Assembly: GCF_001435445.1 (NCBI RefSeq)
Contig: NZ_AZDH01000014.1
Coordinates: forward strand, 62,001-126,000
Origin: Companilactobacillus kimchii DSM 13961 = JCM 10707
Lineage (GTDB): Bacteria > Bacillota > Bacilli > Lactobacillales > Lactobacillaceae
Reading direction: 5' to 3'
Length of the DNA: 64,000 nucleotides
The notes beneath the pieces are model-generated. The model saw only the letters and a list, made by a program, of their open reading frames with translations. It was not told the DNA's origin and did no database searches. Below are positions 46,563-54,956 of the stretch, piece by piece. The first letter of the stretch is position 1, and every line of letters begins with the position of its first letter. Made by a program: the position numbers and the translations under genes.

Positions 46563-47301
46563 ATTTCTCTGAAACTAATGGATATTGATTATCCAATACA
46601 TATCCAAAACCACGCACTGTTTTAATGCAGTCCTTAGTTTCAGATTTTTCTGCTAGTTTATCCCTTAAATGACTGATGTGAATATCAACTGTTCGACTAG
46701 AGCCAGCCGAATCATAACCCCAGACTCCTTCTAATAATTGATCTCGACTTAAAACCTTTCCACGATGCTGAACTAGATACCAAAACAAACTGAATTCTTT
46801 TGGTGTTAGGCCAATATCATAACCTCGATGCGTTACCCTATAATGCTTAAAGTCAATCACAATATCGTTATACTTAACTGTTTCAGTTCGATATTCTTGC
46901 TTTTTACTTTTCTTTAAATCATTAGTAATTGAAAAGCGATCATAAACCCAAAACAATTGCTTTACCTTGGCCACCAATTCGGGATACTCAAATGGTCTTG
47001 TAATAAAACTATCTATATTAATATTGTAAAAAAGTGACCGTCTTTTCTTATCTTTGGCAGGTGCCAAAACTATTATTGGCCCCGAAATTTTGCTGCGTAA
47101 TGATTTTAGTATCTTTAAAGATTCACTCATACTGGTAATCGATGAATCCCAAAGTAATCCAGCAACATCTTCATTTTCAACTAATTTCTCAACTTCATTT
47201 GGATCGGTTACATTTCTGATAAACCATCCCTGATTATTAAAATAACCATTGATCTCGATAAAAAGTGATAGCTTATTACTCAACAATACTAGCGGTTGCA
47301 T
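46561..47301 (-). CDS. Orphan OmpR/PhoB-type response regulator with degenerate receiver
   Basis: 246 residues. C-terminal winged helix (141-235: GLTPKEFSLFWYLVQHRGKVLSRDQLLEGVWGY, VDIHISHLRDKL, VRGFGYVL) is intact. In the receiver Asp52 (GLLWDSS) is present, but the acidic pair near residues 8-9 is Ser-Asn, the switch Thr is Ala80 and the conserved Lys is Arg102. No histidine kinase is adjacent. Divergent from pstS, so a phosphate-regulation role is likely, perhaps phosphorylation-independent. Confidence 0.88.
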   Translation of the reverse strand: MQPLVLLSNKLSLFIEINGYFNNQGWFIRNVTDPNEVEKLVENEDVAGLLWDSSITSMSESLKILKSLRSKISGPIIVLAPAKDKKRRSLFYNINIDSFITRPFEYPELVAKVKQLFWVYDRFSITNDLKKSKKQEYRTETVKYNDIVIDFKHYRVTHRGYDIGLTPKEFSLFWYLVQHRGKVLSRDQLLEGVWGYDSAGSSRTVDIHISHLRDKLAEKSETKDCIKTVRGFGYVLDNQYPLVSEK

Positions 47302-47562
47302 CCTATCTCTACTTCCTTCCGGTCATTTAATATTGCAAGGGCTGAAACTTTACAATATTAAAAAGTTTAGAAAAGGTAAATTTTCTTAACAAAACTAACA
47401 ACAGCCACTTAACATTTTGATTATAACAATGGAAATTAGGTAGGTCATTTACAAAGACCAATTCATCCATTGTATTTGAATATATACATTTACAATTATT
47501 GTTATATTAAGTGAAACCCTTGAATCCCTTGCAAAAGATAGTCTACTGGCTAAATGTATATT

Positions 47563-47601
47563 TTTTTAACAACTTTACACAAACTTTACATTAAATAAAC
47601 A
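47563..47601 (+). promoter_or_regulatory. Pho-box array upstream of pstS
   Basis: TTTACA (47574-47579), TTTACA (47585-47590) and TAAACA (47596-47601) are spaced exactly 11 bp, with a T-rich unit one step earlier. This is the layout bound by PhoP/PhoB dimers in Firmicutes (TT(A/T)ACA repeats with 5-bp gaps). A TATATT (47622-47627) may be the -10. The rest of the 380-bp gap is AT-rich without an ORF. Confidence 0.72.
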
Positions 47602-47681
47602 TTATATATACACAGTCGCCTTATATTTATATTGTTCGATAAAGAAATTTACCAATACGACTTTGAATAGGGGTTTTAAGA

Positions 47682-48590
47682 ATGAAAAAGAAAACTATCA
47701 TTTCATTAGTATTAGGAGTTGCAGCTTTGATGCTAATCCTAACTGGCTGTGGAAATAGTGGCAGTAAGGATTCCTCAGCTGCATCAAAGGGAAACAGCAG
47801 CAATGAGACTTCAGGTAAGGTTACCGCTGTCGGTTCAACTGCTCTACAACCACTTGTTGAAAAAGCAGCAACAAATTTTCAAAAGAAGAATAGTAAGATC
47901 AACATCACTGTTCAAGGTGGAGGTTCTGGTACTGGATTAAGCCAAGTGCAAGACAAATCAGTAGAAATTGGTAACTCTGATATTTTTGCCGAAGAAAAAC
48001 AAGGTATTGATTCCAAGAAACTCACTGATCATAAGGTTGCAGTTGTAGGTATGGCTCCAGTTGTTAACAAAGATGCTAACGTTAAGAACCTTACAATGGA
48101 CCAAGTTAAGAAAATCTTTACTGGTAAGATCACTAACTGGAAAGAAGTTGGTGGTAAAGATGAAAAAATTACCGTTGTCAACCGTGCTAAAGGTAGTGGT
48201 ACTCGTGCAACATTCGAAGCAGCTGTCCTAAAAGGCGCTGAAGCTGTTAAATCTCAAGAACAAGACTCAAATGGTACTGTTCAAAAGATTGTTGAAAGTA
48301 CACCAGGTGCTGTAAGTTACCTAGCATTCTCATACATTAATGATAAGATCCAAGCTGTTTCAATCGACAATGTTAAACCAACAGATGCTAACGTTGAAAC
48401 AAACAAATGGAAGATCTGGTCATATGAACACATGTATACAAACGGAGCTGCTAAGGGTGCCGTTGCTAAATTCTTAAATTACATGAATTCAGATGACGTT
48501 CAAAAATCATTAGTTAAAGATATGGGATATATCAGTATTCATAACATGAAAGTTCAAAAAGATTCAAAAGGAACAGTTAGTTCTAAATAA
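47682..48590 (+). CDS. pstS: Phosphate-binding lipoprotein PstS
   Basis: 302 residues. Lipoprotein signal with LILTGC (Cys23 lipidated), Ser/Asn-rich linker, then VTAVGSTALQPLVEKAA, QGGGSGTGLSQV, GSGTRATFEA, which form the phosphate pocket. Extracytoplasmic receptor for the Pst ABC importer. Controlled by the Pho boxes upstream. Confidence 0.96.
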   Translation: MKKKTIISLVLGVAALMLILTGCGNSGSKDSSAASKGNSSNETSGKVTAVGSTALQPLVEKAATNFQKKNSKINITVQGGGSGTGLSQVQDKSVEIGNSDIFAEEKQGIDSKKLTDHKVAVVGMAPVVNKDANVKNLTMDQVKKIFTGKITNWKEVGGKDEKITVVNRAKGSGTRATFEAAVLKGAEAVKSQEQDSNGTVQKIVESTPGAVSYLAFSYINDKIQAVSIDNVKPTDANVETNKWKIWSYEHMYTNGAAKGAVAKFLNYMNSDDVQKSLVKDMGYISIHNMKVQKDSKGTVSSK

Positions 48591-48661
48591 ATAATCAGAG
48601 GGACTTCAACCTTGTAAATCTTGGTCGGGGTTCTTTTTGTATATACAGGAGTGATTCCCTT

Positions 48662-49579
48662 ATGGATAAAATTCAAAAGAAACTACAAACGAAATCCAAA
48701 GCCACTTTTCAAGACTACTTTGGCAAGGGAATTTGTTATCTATGCATTGGTTTAATCATTTTACTAGTTACATGTATCCTCTATTTTATTGCTTCTAAAG
48801 GTTTAGCTACCTTTACTAAGGATAAGGTTAATGTTTTTGATTTTTTAACAAAGACCAATTGGAATCCTGGCGCCCTAGATAGCAAAGGAAGACCTGACAT
48901 TGGGGCATTACCAATGATTGTTACCTCATTTAGTGTGACACTTTTAGCCGCATTAATTGCTACTCCCTTTGCTATTGGTGTAGCAATCTTTATGTCAGAA
49001 TTCTCAAGCAAAAATGGTAGTAAGATTTTACAACCTGTCATCGAATTACTAGTCGGTATTCCCTCAGTTGTTTATGGATTTATCGGCCTGTCTGTCATTG
49101 TTCCTTTTATTAGAGGAATTTTTGGTGGAACTGGATTCGGTATTCTCTCAGGTACATTAGTTTTATTCGTAATGATCTTACCAACAATTACTTCCTTATC
49201 TGTAGATAGTCTTAAGTCAGTTCCTATGTATTATCGTCAAGCCTCCTTAGCCCTAGGTGCAACTAGATGGCAAACTATTTACAAAGTAGTTCTACGTGCT
49301 GCTATTCCTGGATTATTGACTGCCATCATCTTCGGAATGGCTCGTGCTTTCGGTGAAGCTTTAGCTGTTCAAATGGTTATTGGTAATGCAGCTTTAATGC
49401 CAAAAAACTTAATTTCACCTGCTTCTACCCTAACAAGTAAATTGACCACCGATATTGGTAATACCGTTATGGGAACTCTCCCTAACAACGCCTTGTGGTC
49501 ATTAGCTTTGATTCTTTTATTAATGTCGTTAATTCTTAATTTAATCGTTAAATTCATTGGAAAGAGAGGTCGTTTCTAA
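48662..49579 (+). CDS. pstC: Phosphate ABC transporter permease PstC
   Basis: 305 residues, six membrane helices with the ABC coupling motif QASLALGATRWQTIYKVVLRAAIPGLLT. AGGAG site. Adjoins pstA directly (stop then ATG). Confidence 0.96.
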   Translation: MDKIQKKLQTKSKATFQDYFGKGICYLCIGLIILLVTCILYFIASKGLATFTKDKVNVFDFLTKTNWNPGALDSKGRPDIGALPMIVTSFSVTLLAALIATPFAIGVAIFMSEFSSKNGSKILQPVIELLVGIPSVVYGFIGLSVIVPFIRGIFGGTGFGILSGTLVLFVMILPTITSLSVDSLKSVPMYYRQASLALGATRWQTIYKVVLRAAIPGLLTAIIFGMARAFGEALAVQMVIGNAALMPKNLISPASTLTSKLTTDIGNTVMGTLPNNALWSLALILLLMSLILNLIVKFIGKRGRF

Positions 49580-50467
49580 ATGAATGCTAAAAAAATCGAC
49601 CGTATCGCTAGTTTTATTATTTACACTATCGTCGGCGCCGTAATTTTACTATTGATTGCCATTTTGGGATACATTCTTTTTAACGGTGTCCCTGATATTT
49701 CTTGGCATTTCTTAACTTCAGCTGCCCAATCTTTCAGTGCTGGTGGTGGTATTCGCGATCAGTTATTCAACTCGCTCTATCTACTAATATTAACAATTAT
49801 CGTTTCTTTACCAATTGGTTTAGGTGCTGGTATTTACTTGTCTGAATATGCTGCTGACAATTGGTTTACTGATTTGATCAGAACTAGTGTTGAAGTTTTA
49901 AGTTCACTACCTTCAGTTGTTGTTGGTTTGTTTGGATACTTACTATTCGTTATAAAGTTAAAACTCGGATTCTCTATCTTATCTGGTGCCATTGCTTTAA
50001 CTTTCTTCAATCTCCCTCTATTAACTAGAAACATTGAAGAATCTCTACGTAGTGTTCCCAACCTGCAGAGAGAAGCTGGTATGTCATTAGGTTTATCCAA
50101 CTGGAAAACTACAACTAAAATTATTTTGCCGGCCGCATTACCAGGAATTTTGACTGGCTTAATCTTAAGTGCCGGTAGAATTTTTGGTGAAGCCGCTGCG
50201 CTAATTTATACAGCTGGTCAAAGTGCTCCAACCGTTGATTACAGCAATTGGAACATCTTCTCTGCCAATAGCTTTCTGAATCCAATGCGTCCTGCCGAAA
50301 CCTTAGCTGTTCACATTTGGAAAGTTAATACTGAAAGTGTCACACCAGATGCAAACCTAATTTCTAGTGCTTCATCTGCCGTACTTATCATCGTTATCCT
50401 TCTCTTTAACCTAGGGGCTCGTTTCTTGGGTAATAAACTATACAAAAAAATTACTGCCACGAAATGA
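49580..50467 (+). CDS. pstA: Phosphate ABC transporter permease PstA
   Basis: 295 residues, six membrane helices; coupling motif REAGMSLGLSNWKTTTKIILPAALPGILTG. Starts immediately after the pstC stop. Confidence 0.96.
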   Translation: MNAKKIDRIASFIIYTIVGAVILLLIAILGYILFNGVPDISWHFLTSAAQSFSAGGGIRDQLFNSLYLLILTIIVSLPIGLGAGIYLSEYAADNWFTDLIRTSVEVLSSLPSVVVGLFGYLLFVIKLKLGFSILSGAIALTFFNLPLLTRNIEESLRSVPNLQREAGMSLGLSNWKTTTKIILPAALPGILTGLILSAGRIFGEAAALIYTAGQSAPTVDYSNWNIFSANSFLNPMRPAETLAVHIWKVNTESVTPDANLISSASSAVLIIVILLFNLGARFLGNKLYKKITATK

Positions 50468-50477
50468 GGTACCCAAA

Positions 50478-51272
50478 ATGAATGAATACAATTTGAATGA
50501 ATCCTATATAACAGATATTAAAGAAAAACTAGCTCTCTCCACACAAGACGTCCAAGTCTATTATGGTAAGAACCAGGCAATATTTGACGCAAATCTAAAC
50601 TTTCCCAGATATAAAATCACTGCTTTGATTGGGGCCTCCGGTTCAGGTAAATCAACTTTTCTTCGTTGTTTGAATCGAATGAATGATAAAGTTGCTACGG
50701 TTGACGGTGAAATTTCTTATCGTGGGGTCAATATCAATTCACCAGCTACCAATGTTTACGAAGTACGTAAGCATATTGGTATGGTTTTTCAAAGACCCAA
50801 TCCCTTTGCTAAGTCAATTCGTGAGAACATTACTTTTGCACTGAAGAATGCCGGAATAAAGAAAAAGAGTGACTTAGAAGAGCGTCTGGAACAAAGTTTA
50901 AAGGGAGCAGCACTTTGGGATGAGGTTAAAGACGATCTCGATAAAAGTGCTCTCGCCCTTTCAGGTGGTCAACAACAGCGTCTTTGTATTGCCAGATCAA
51001 TTGCCATGCACCCAGACATCTTACTTTTAGATGAACCAGCTAGTGCACTAGATCCTATTTCAACTTCTAAAATTGAAGAAACTTTAAAAAATTTAAGTCA
51101 AGACTATTCCATTATTATCGTTACCCATAATCTTCAACAAGCTTCACGTATCAGTGATTACACAGCTTTCTTACATTTGGGACATGTGATTGAGTACAAC
51201 TCAACCGTCAATATCTTTACTAATCCTCAAATGAAAGCAACCGAAGATTATGTTTCTGGTAATTTTGGCTAA
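50478..51272 (+). CDS. pstB: Phosphate ABC transporter ATP-binding protein PstB
   Basis: 264 residues. Walker A GASGSGKST, the PstB-type QRPNPFAKSIRENITF, signature LSGGQQQRLCIARS, Walker B ILLLDEPASALDP and switch His in VTHNLQQASRI. Drives phosphate import. Only one pstB is present and no phoU follows. Confidence 0.97.
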   Translation: MNEYNLNESYITDIKEKLALSTQDVQVYYGKNQAIFDANLNFPRYKITALIGASGSGKSTFLRCLNRMNDKVATVDGEISYRGVNINSPATNVYEVRKHIGMVFQRPNPFAKSIRENITFALKNAGIKKKSDLEERLEQSLKGAALWDEVKDDLDKSALALSGGQQQRLCIARSIAMHPDILLLDEPASALDPISTSKIEETLKNLSQDYSIIIVTHNLQQASRISDYTAFLHLGHVIEYNSTVNIFTNPQMKATEDYVSGNFG

Positions 51273-51308
51273 ATAAAAAACGATCATTTAAAATGGTCGT
51301 TTTTTATT
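51273..51308. terminator. Bidirectional terminator after pstB
   Basis: ACGATCAT (51280-51287) with ATGGTCGT (51293-51300), A-run on the left and T-run on the right. Confidence 0.85.
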
Positions 51309-51618
51309 TCTTCAAAATTAAGCGATACTTCTCGGCTTGCTCAGTCTTTTTAATAACATATTGCGTAGAAATCAAATGTTGAAGATCTTCACGTTCTTTC
51401 TTATCTTGACTCATAAATAGACGATGTATCTTATGATTGAACCCTGTAACCAGAGCCATCCAGCCATTAGTAGCTGCTATTGACCAATCGGACCCACTGC
51501 CGAATACCTGTGCCTGATGTACTTGATCACAAAATTCAAAAGCTGAACCTGTAACTTCAAATCCATCTTCTTTAGATCGAACTAATTTTTTTAAATCCCC
51601 TAAATTATCAACTGACAT
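51304..51618 (-). CDS. Small conserved-looking protein of unknown function
   Basis: 104 residues from ATG 51618 with GAGGAAA upstream. Sequence includes FEVTGSAFEFCDQVHQAQVFGSG and WMALVTGFNHKIHRLFMSQ, basic C-terminus. Not recognised; no membrane helix. It follows the pox-associated 67-residue gene on the same strand but a terminator lies between, so it is probably its own unit. Confidence 0.6.
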   Translation of the reverse strand: MSVDNLGDLKKLVRSKEDGFEVTGSAFEFCDQVHQAQVFGSGSDWSIAATNGWMALVTGFNHKIHRLFMSQDKKEREDLQHLISTQYVIKKTEQAEKYRLILKK

Positions 51619-51641
51619 ACGATTTCCTCATTTGTATAAAA

Positions 51642-51676
51642 ATAAAAAGGCGAGATAATTTTTATCCCGTCTTTTA
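51642..51676 (-). terminator. Terminator after the pox operon
   Basis: AAAAAGGCGAGAT arm (51644-51656) with ATCCCGTCTTTT (51664-51675), containing G-U pairs in the RNA, then T-rich sequence on both sides. Confidence 0.75.
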
Positions 51677-51678
51677 TT

Positions 51679-51882
51679 TTACTTGTTTATCAAATAATTA
51701 TATAGACCGTACATTGTAGAATCCTTCAAAGGTAATTTTTGATTATCTTCGGTTGCTTGAACAATTTTGACATAATCTTCAAAATCAGGCACCTCCAATT
51801 GTTGAATGGCTACAAACTGATCACCATTTTTATATTCCTTTGTTTTTTCTATACCACTGTCTAAATAAGTTATCTTTAACAT
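51679..51882 (-). CDS. Small DUF4649-like protein coupled to pyruvate oxidase
   Basis: 67 residues (MLKITYLDSGIEKTKEYKNG), a compact beta-strand start, resembling small DUF4649 proteins of lactobacilli (from memory, moderate certainty). Its ATG overlaps the pox stop (TAATG), so it is translated with pyruvate oxidase. No known role. Confidence 0.6.
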   Translation of the reverse strand: MLKITYLDSGIEKTKEYKNGDQFVAIQQLEVPDFEDYVKIVQATEDNQKLPLKDSTMYGLYNYLINK

Positions 51883-53642
51883 TAATCATTGTCTCCCTGA
51901 GCTCTTAAAATTTCACCGAGTGAAGGTTGTTCCTTAACATCAATATGATACTTCTTTGCATAAGCATCAACTGCATCTTGACCATACAACTTAGGGTCCA
52001 ATGGCATAAAGGCCGTTGCAATCGGGTCATCTTGTTTAATTACCGCATTAACGACGATTGGTTTCTTGTTCCCAGAAGCCTGTAGTTCTTTGATTTTGTC
52101 GAACGTTTCATTAACATCTTTAATTGACTTAACAGTAAATCCAATACCACCAAGTCCTTCAGCTACCTTAGCCCAGTCAGCACCTGTCAAATCAACCCCG
52201 TACAAGTGTTGCTTTGATGCAACTTGTTCATAGTAGATAAAACCTAATCTTTCATTTGAAAGAATAACATTAACAACTGGCAAACCATATCTAGCTTCAG
52301 TAATTAAATCAGGTGCTACCATTGAAAATCCACCATCACCTGATAGAGTCCAAGCTTGTCCTTCAGGAACACTCAAGGCACCGGCCAATCCAGCTGGTAA
52401 TCCAAAGCCCATTGTTGCAAATAAACCTGACAAGGCAAAACGTTGATTGTGATTCATTGGCAATCCACGGACACCAAATTCAGTTACATTACCAGTATCA
52501 ACACCATAAGTATCGTTAGGTCCGGCCATTTCAGCAATTTTACTTGTAACAGTTTCAGGATTCAATCCATCACTGTCATCTTTAGCAAGTTTGTCTAACC
52601 ACTTGTCCCAGTTAGCTTTATTCTCTTGGTTAGCTTTCAACCAAACACCTGCTGGTAAAGTTTCTTTGGTATTGATCAAGGCTTGCAAATAACTCTTCGC
52701 ATCAGCTATAACTGCATAATCAACATCAACTGTTTTACCAATATCGTAAGGGTTATTGTTTACATCGATAATCTTGACGTTTTCAGGCCAGAATCTAGCA
52801 AATGGGAATTCTGAACCGATAAACAGAATCAAATCAGTATGTTGTAAAGCTTCAAAACCTGACTTACTCCCTAGTCTACCAAAGGTACCGATGAAGTTAG
52901 GATGATCGGTACTGATAACACCAGATGCTGGAACTGTATTCATAACTGGTATGTTGAATTGTTCAGAGAACTTGGTCAAAACATCTCTTGCTCCTAGCAA
53001 ACCACGTCCGGCATAAACTAATGGATGCTTAGCTTCCTTCAACATTTTCAAAGTATTTTGAACATCATCTGGATTGATTGTTTGAGAATAAGTATTCTTT
53101 ACAATCTTTGGAGTCTTGGCAGGTGTGTAATCAATTTCCTTAGTTGTTAAATCTTCTGGCAAAATAACGACCGCTACACCATTTTGACGATATGCTTCAC
53201 GAATGGCCTGATTAATTACATAAGGAATTTGTTCTGCTGTTGTGACGGTACGGTTATAAACTGCAACATCACTAAACATTGGTCCTTCATCCATTTCTTG
53301 GAAGTAATTAGTATTCATATTTTCTTGTGGTACTTGACCTACTAAAGCCAAAACAGGAACGTGATCCATCTTGGCATCATACAATCCATTGAATAAATGT
53401 GTGGCACCAGGGCCGGCAGAACCAAAGGCGACACCAATCTTACCTGTGAATTTAGCATCAGCCGAAGCAGCAATAGCGCCTACTTCTTCATGACGTACTT
53501 GAATATACTTAACCTTATCTTTTTCTAAATAAAGACCTTCAACGGTATGGTTGATTGAACCACCAGGTACACCATAAATGTGGTCAACACCCCAATCCTC
53601 AAGAACTTTTACTAAAGCTTGCCCAGCTATCATTTTTGTCAT
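51882..53642 (-). CDS. pox: Pyruvate oxidase (phosphate-dependent)
   Basis: 586 residues, TPP-dependent. TPP-binding SGDGGFSMVAPDLITEARYG, catalytic Glu in VRHEEVGAIAAS, and FAD-enzyme features. In the POX family it oxidises pyruvate with O2 and phosphate to acetyl phosphate, CO2 and H2O2 (other relatives are acetolactate synthases, but the overall match is POX/SpxB). AAAGGAAAG before the ATG. A strong cre site lies 60 bp upstream, so it is likely CcpA-controlled. Confidence 0.92.
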   Translation of the reverse strand: MTKMIAGQALVKVLEDWGVDHIYGVPGGSINHTVEGLYLEKDKVKYIQVRHEEVGAIAASADAKFTGKIGVAFGSAGPGATHLFNGLYDAKMDHVPVLALVGQVPQENMNTNYFQEMDEGPMFSDVAVYNRTVTTAEQIPYVINQAIREAYRQNGVAVVILPEDLTTKEIDYTPAKTPKIVKNTYSQTINPDDVQNTLKMLKEAKHPLVYAGRGLLGARDVLTKFSEQFNIPVMNTVPASGVISTDHPNFIGTFGRLGSKSGFEALQHTDLILFIGSEFPFARFWPENVKIIDVNNNPYDIGKTVDVDYAVIADAKSYLQALINTKETLPAGVWLKANQENKANWDKWLDKLAKDDSDGLNPETVTSKIAEMAGPNDTYGVDTGNVTEFGVRGLPMNHNQRFALSGLFATMGFGLPAGLAGALSVPEGQAWTLSGDGGFSMVAPDLITEARYGLPVVNVILSNERLGFIYYEQVASKQHLYGVDLTGADWAKVAEGLGGIGFTVKSIKDVNETFDKIKELQASGNKKPIVVNAVIKQDDPIATAFMPLDPKLYGQDAVDAYAKKYHIDVKEQPSLGEILRAQGDND

Positions 53643-53701
53643 ATTTACACTTTCCTTTCGAAAACCTCAATTAACATTTATGCATAACTATATAAGTTGC
53701 C

Positions 53702-53715
53702 TGCAAACGTTATCA
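53702..53715. promoter_or_regulatory. cre site upstream of pyruvate oxidase
   Basis: TGCAAACGTTATCA matches the CcpA consensus at all but one position (W at position 3). About 60 bp before the pox ATG, in the promoter zone. Confidence 0.75.
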
Positions 53716-53782
53716 TCGAATACTTTAGCGAAAAAATCAAATAATTAATCTCGATATATTTTGTAATTGTATACAAAACTTC

Positions 53783-53815
53783 AACAAAAAAAGCAAGGCA
53801 AGCGCCCTGCTTTGT
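53783..53815 (-). terminator. Terminator after the 82-residue membrane protein
   Basis: AAAGCAAGG (53789-53797) with CCCTGCTTT (53805-53813), one G-U pair, and seven Us on the minus strand. Confidence 0.8.
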
Positions 53816-53822
53816 AATTTCA

Positions 53823-54071
53823 TCAATTGTTGAAAAACTGTGATACAACTAGGAAAACTATTCCACCAACAATTACCCCAATACCGATAATGAGATAATT
53901 CCACAATCCTAATACCCCTAAAAGAATTAAGATAATCCCAATTATTGGATGATGTAACAACGCAATTCCTGTCTTGATAAATAACCAAATAATTACAAGA
54001 ATTGCTGCCCCAATAGCAATCAATATCGGTGCCGAGCTACTAGTCGTGCTGGCTGCCATTAATGTGAGCAT
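53823..54071 (-). CDS. Small three-helix membrane protein
   Basis: 82 residues from ATG 54071 with GGAGG 7 bp upstream. After a Ser/Thr-rich N-terminus there are three hydrophobic helices (ILIAIGAAILVIIWLFI, PIIGIILILLGVLGLW, IIGIGVIVGGIVFLVV). Not recognised; perhaps a stress-type small membrane protein. The overlapping 83-codon frame on the same strand is a shadow. Confidence 0.7.
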   Translation of the reverse strand: MLTLMAASTTSSSAPILIAIGAAILVIIWLFIKTGIALLHHPIIGIILILLGVLGLWNYLIIGIGVIVGGIVFLVVSQFFNN

Positions 54072-54259
54072 TTTAAGCCTCCTTTTGTAGATTAGATTAT
54101 ATCATTAATGACTTTAACTAGTATATTATTTTGTGTAATTAAATATCTTTTAAAAAAATATATAATTTACTGTAAATCTCATGAAAATAATATTACAATC
54201 AAAGCTTAAAGCAATTACGGATGTGTACATTTATCTTTTTGATCCAAAGGAGTTTTATT

Positions 54260-54916
54260 TTGATATTTAAACCAAATAATCACAGAAAGTGGCTTTCTTT
54301 AACCTATGTAGTTATCTTCTTTTTACTAGAGATTATGATTGTCAGCAATAATTCTTTCATTTTAGGATTTGACCACTCTATTCAAAATATTCTAGGTAGC
54401 ATAGTATCACCTGCTAACACTAAAATATTTTCTACAATTACATTTTTAGGTAGTCCTATGATGGACGTGATTTACCTATTATTAATTATGTTTATTCTTT
54501 TCAAAAAGGGTAAAAAGGATTCTAGTTTATGGATTGGTTTCATTCTAATTAGTGGAAATATTATTGCTTTCCTTGTAAAAATGACCGTCAGACGCCAAAG
54601 GCCACTGGGAAAAATCATCCCTGCTTCAGGATATAGTTTTCCTAGCGGTCATGTCTTTGGAACTACTCTGGTTATTCTGACATTAATTTTTCTAATTTTA
54701 CCTGTTATTAAAAAGGTATCTAATAGGAAAATCATCACAGGATTATTAATAACCTGGCTTATAATTGTTGCTATTTCAAGAGTATACCTCAGAGGACATT
54801 TTCCCAGTGATGTTATCGGGAGTGCCTTATTGGCTGGTACTTGGTGGGAATGTTGTGAACTACTATATTTAAGATACTATGACTCAATCACTAATCTAAT
54901 TGATCATAAAGACTAA
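54260..54916 (+). CDS. PAP2-family phosphatase
   Basis: A TTG start at 54260 is chosen: AAAGGAG lies 7 bp upstream and the protein starts MIFKPNNHRKWLSL. An ATG 13 codons earlier has no site. 218 residues, six membrane helices with the PAP2 motifs KMTVRRQRPLG (KX6RP), SFPSGH and SRVYLRGHFPSD. Acts on lipid phosphates such as undecaprenyl pyrophosphate or phosphatidate. Confidence 0.9.
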   Translation: MIFKPNNHRKWLSLTYVVIFFLLEIMIVSNNSFILGFDHSIQNILGSIVSPANTKIFSTITFLGSPMMDVIYLLLIMFILFKKGKKDSSLWIGFILISGNIIAFLVKMTVRRQRPLGKIIPASGYSFPSGHVFGTTLVILTLIFLILPVIKKVSNRKIITGLLITWLIIVAISRVYLRGHFPSDVIGSALLAGTWWECCELLYLRYYDSITNLIDHKD

Positions 54917-54956
54917 AATACTCAATCGACTGTTAGGGTCGATTGAGTATTTTTTT
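54914..54956. terminator. Terminator between PAP2 and phnW (convergent)
   Basis: AATACTCAATCGAC (54917-54930) with GTCGATTGAGTATT (54938-54951), T-run on the right. It overlaps the phnW stop and may act on both strands, more strongly on plus. Confidence 0.82.

Noticed and set aside
51304-51618. Considered as a PhoU replacement beside pst
   Set aside because: It is on the opposite strand, 104 residues, with no PhoU helical repeat motif.
53737-53988. 83-codon minus-strand ORF overlapping the small membrane protein at 53823
   Set aside because: It is the other frame of a clearly hydrophobic, ribosome-binding-site-led gene and runs through that gene's terminator.
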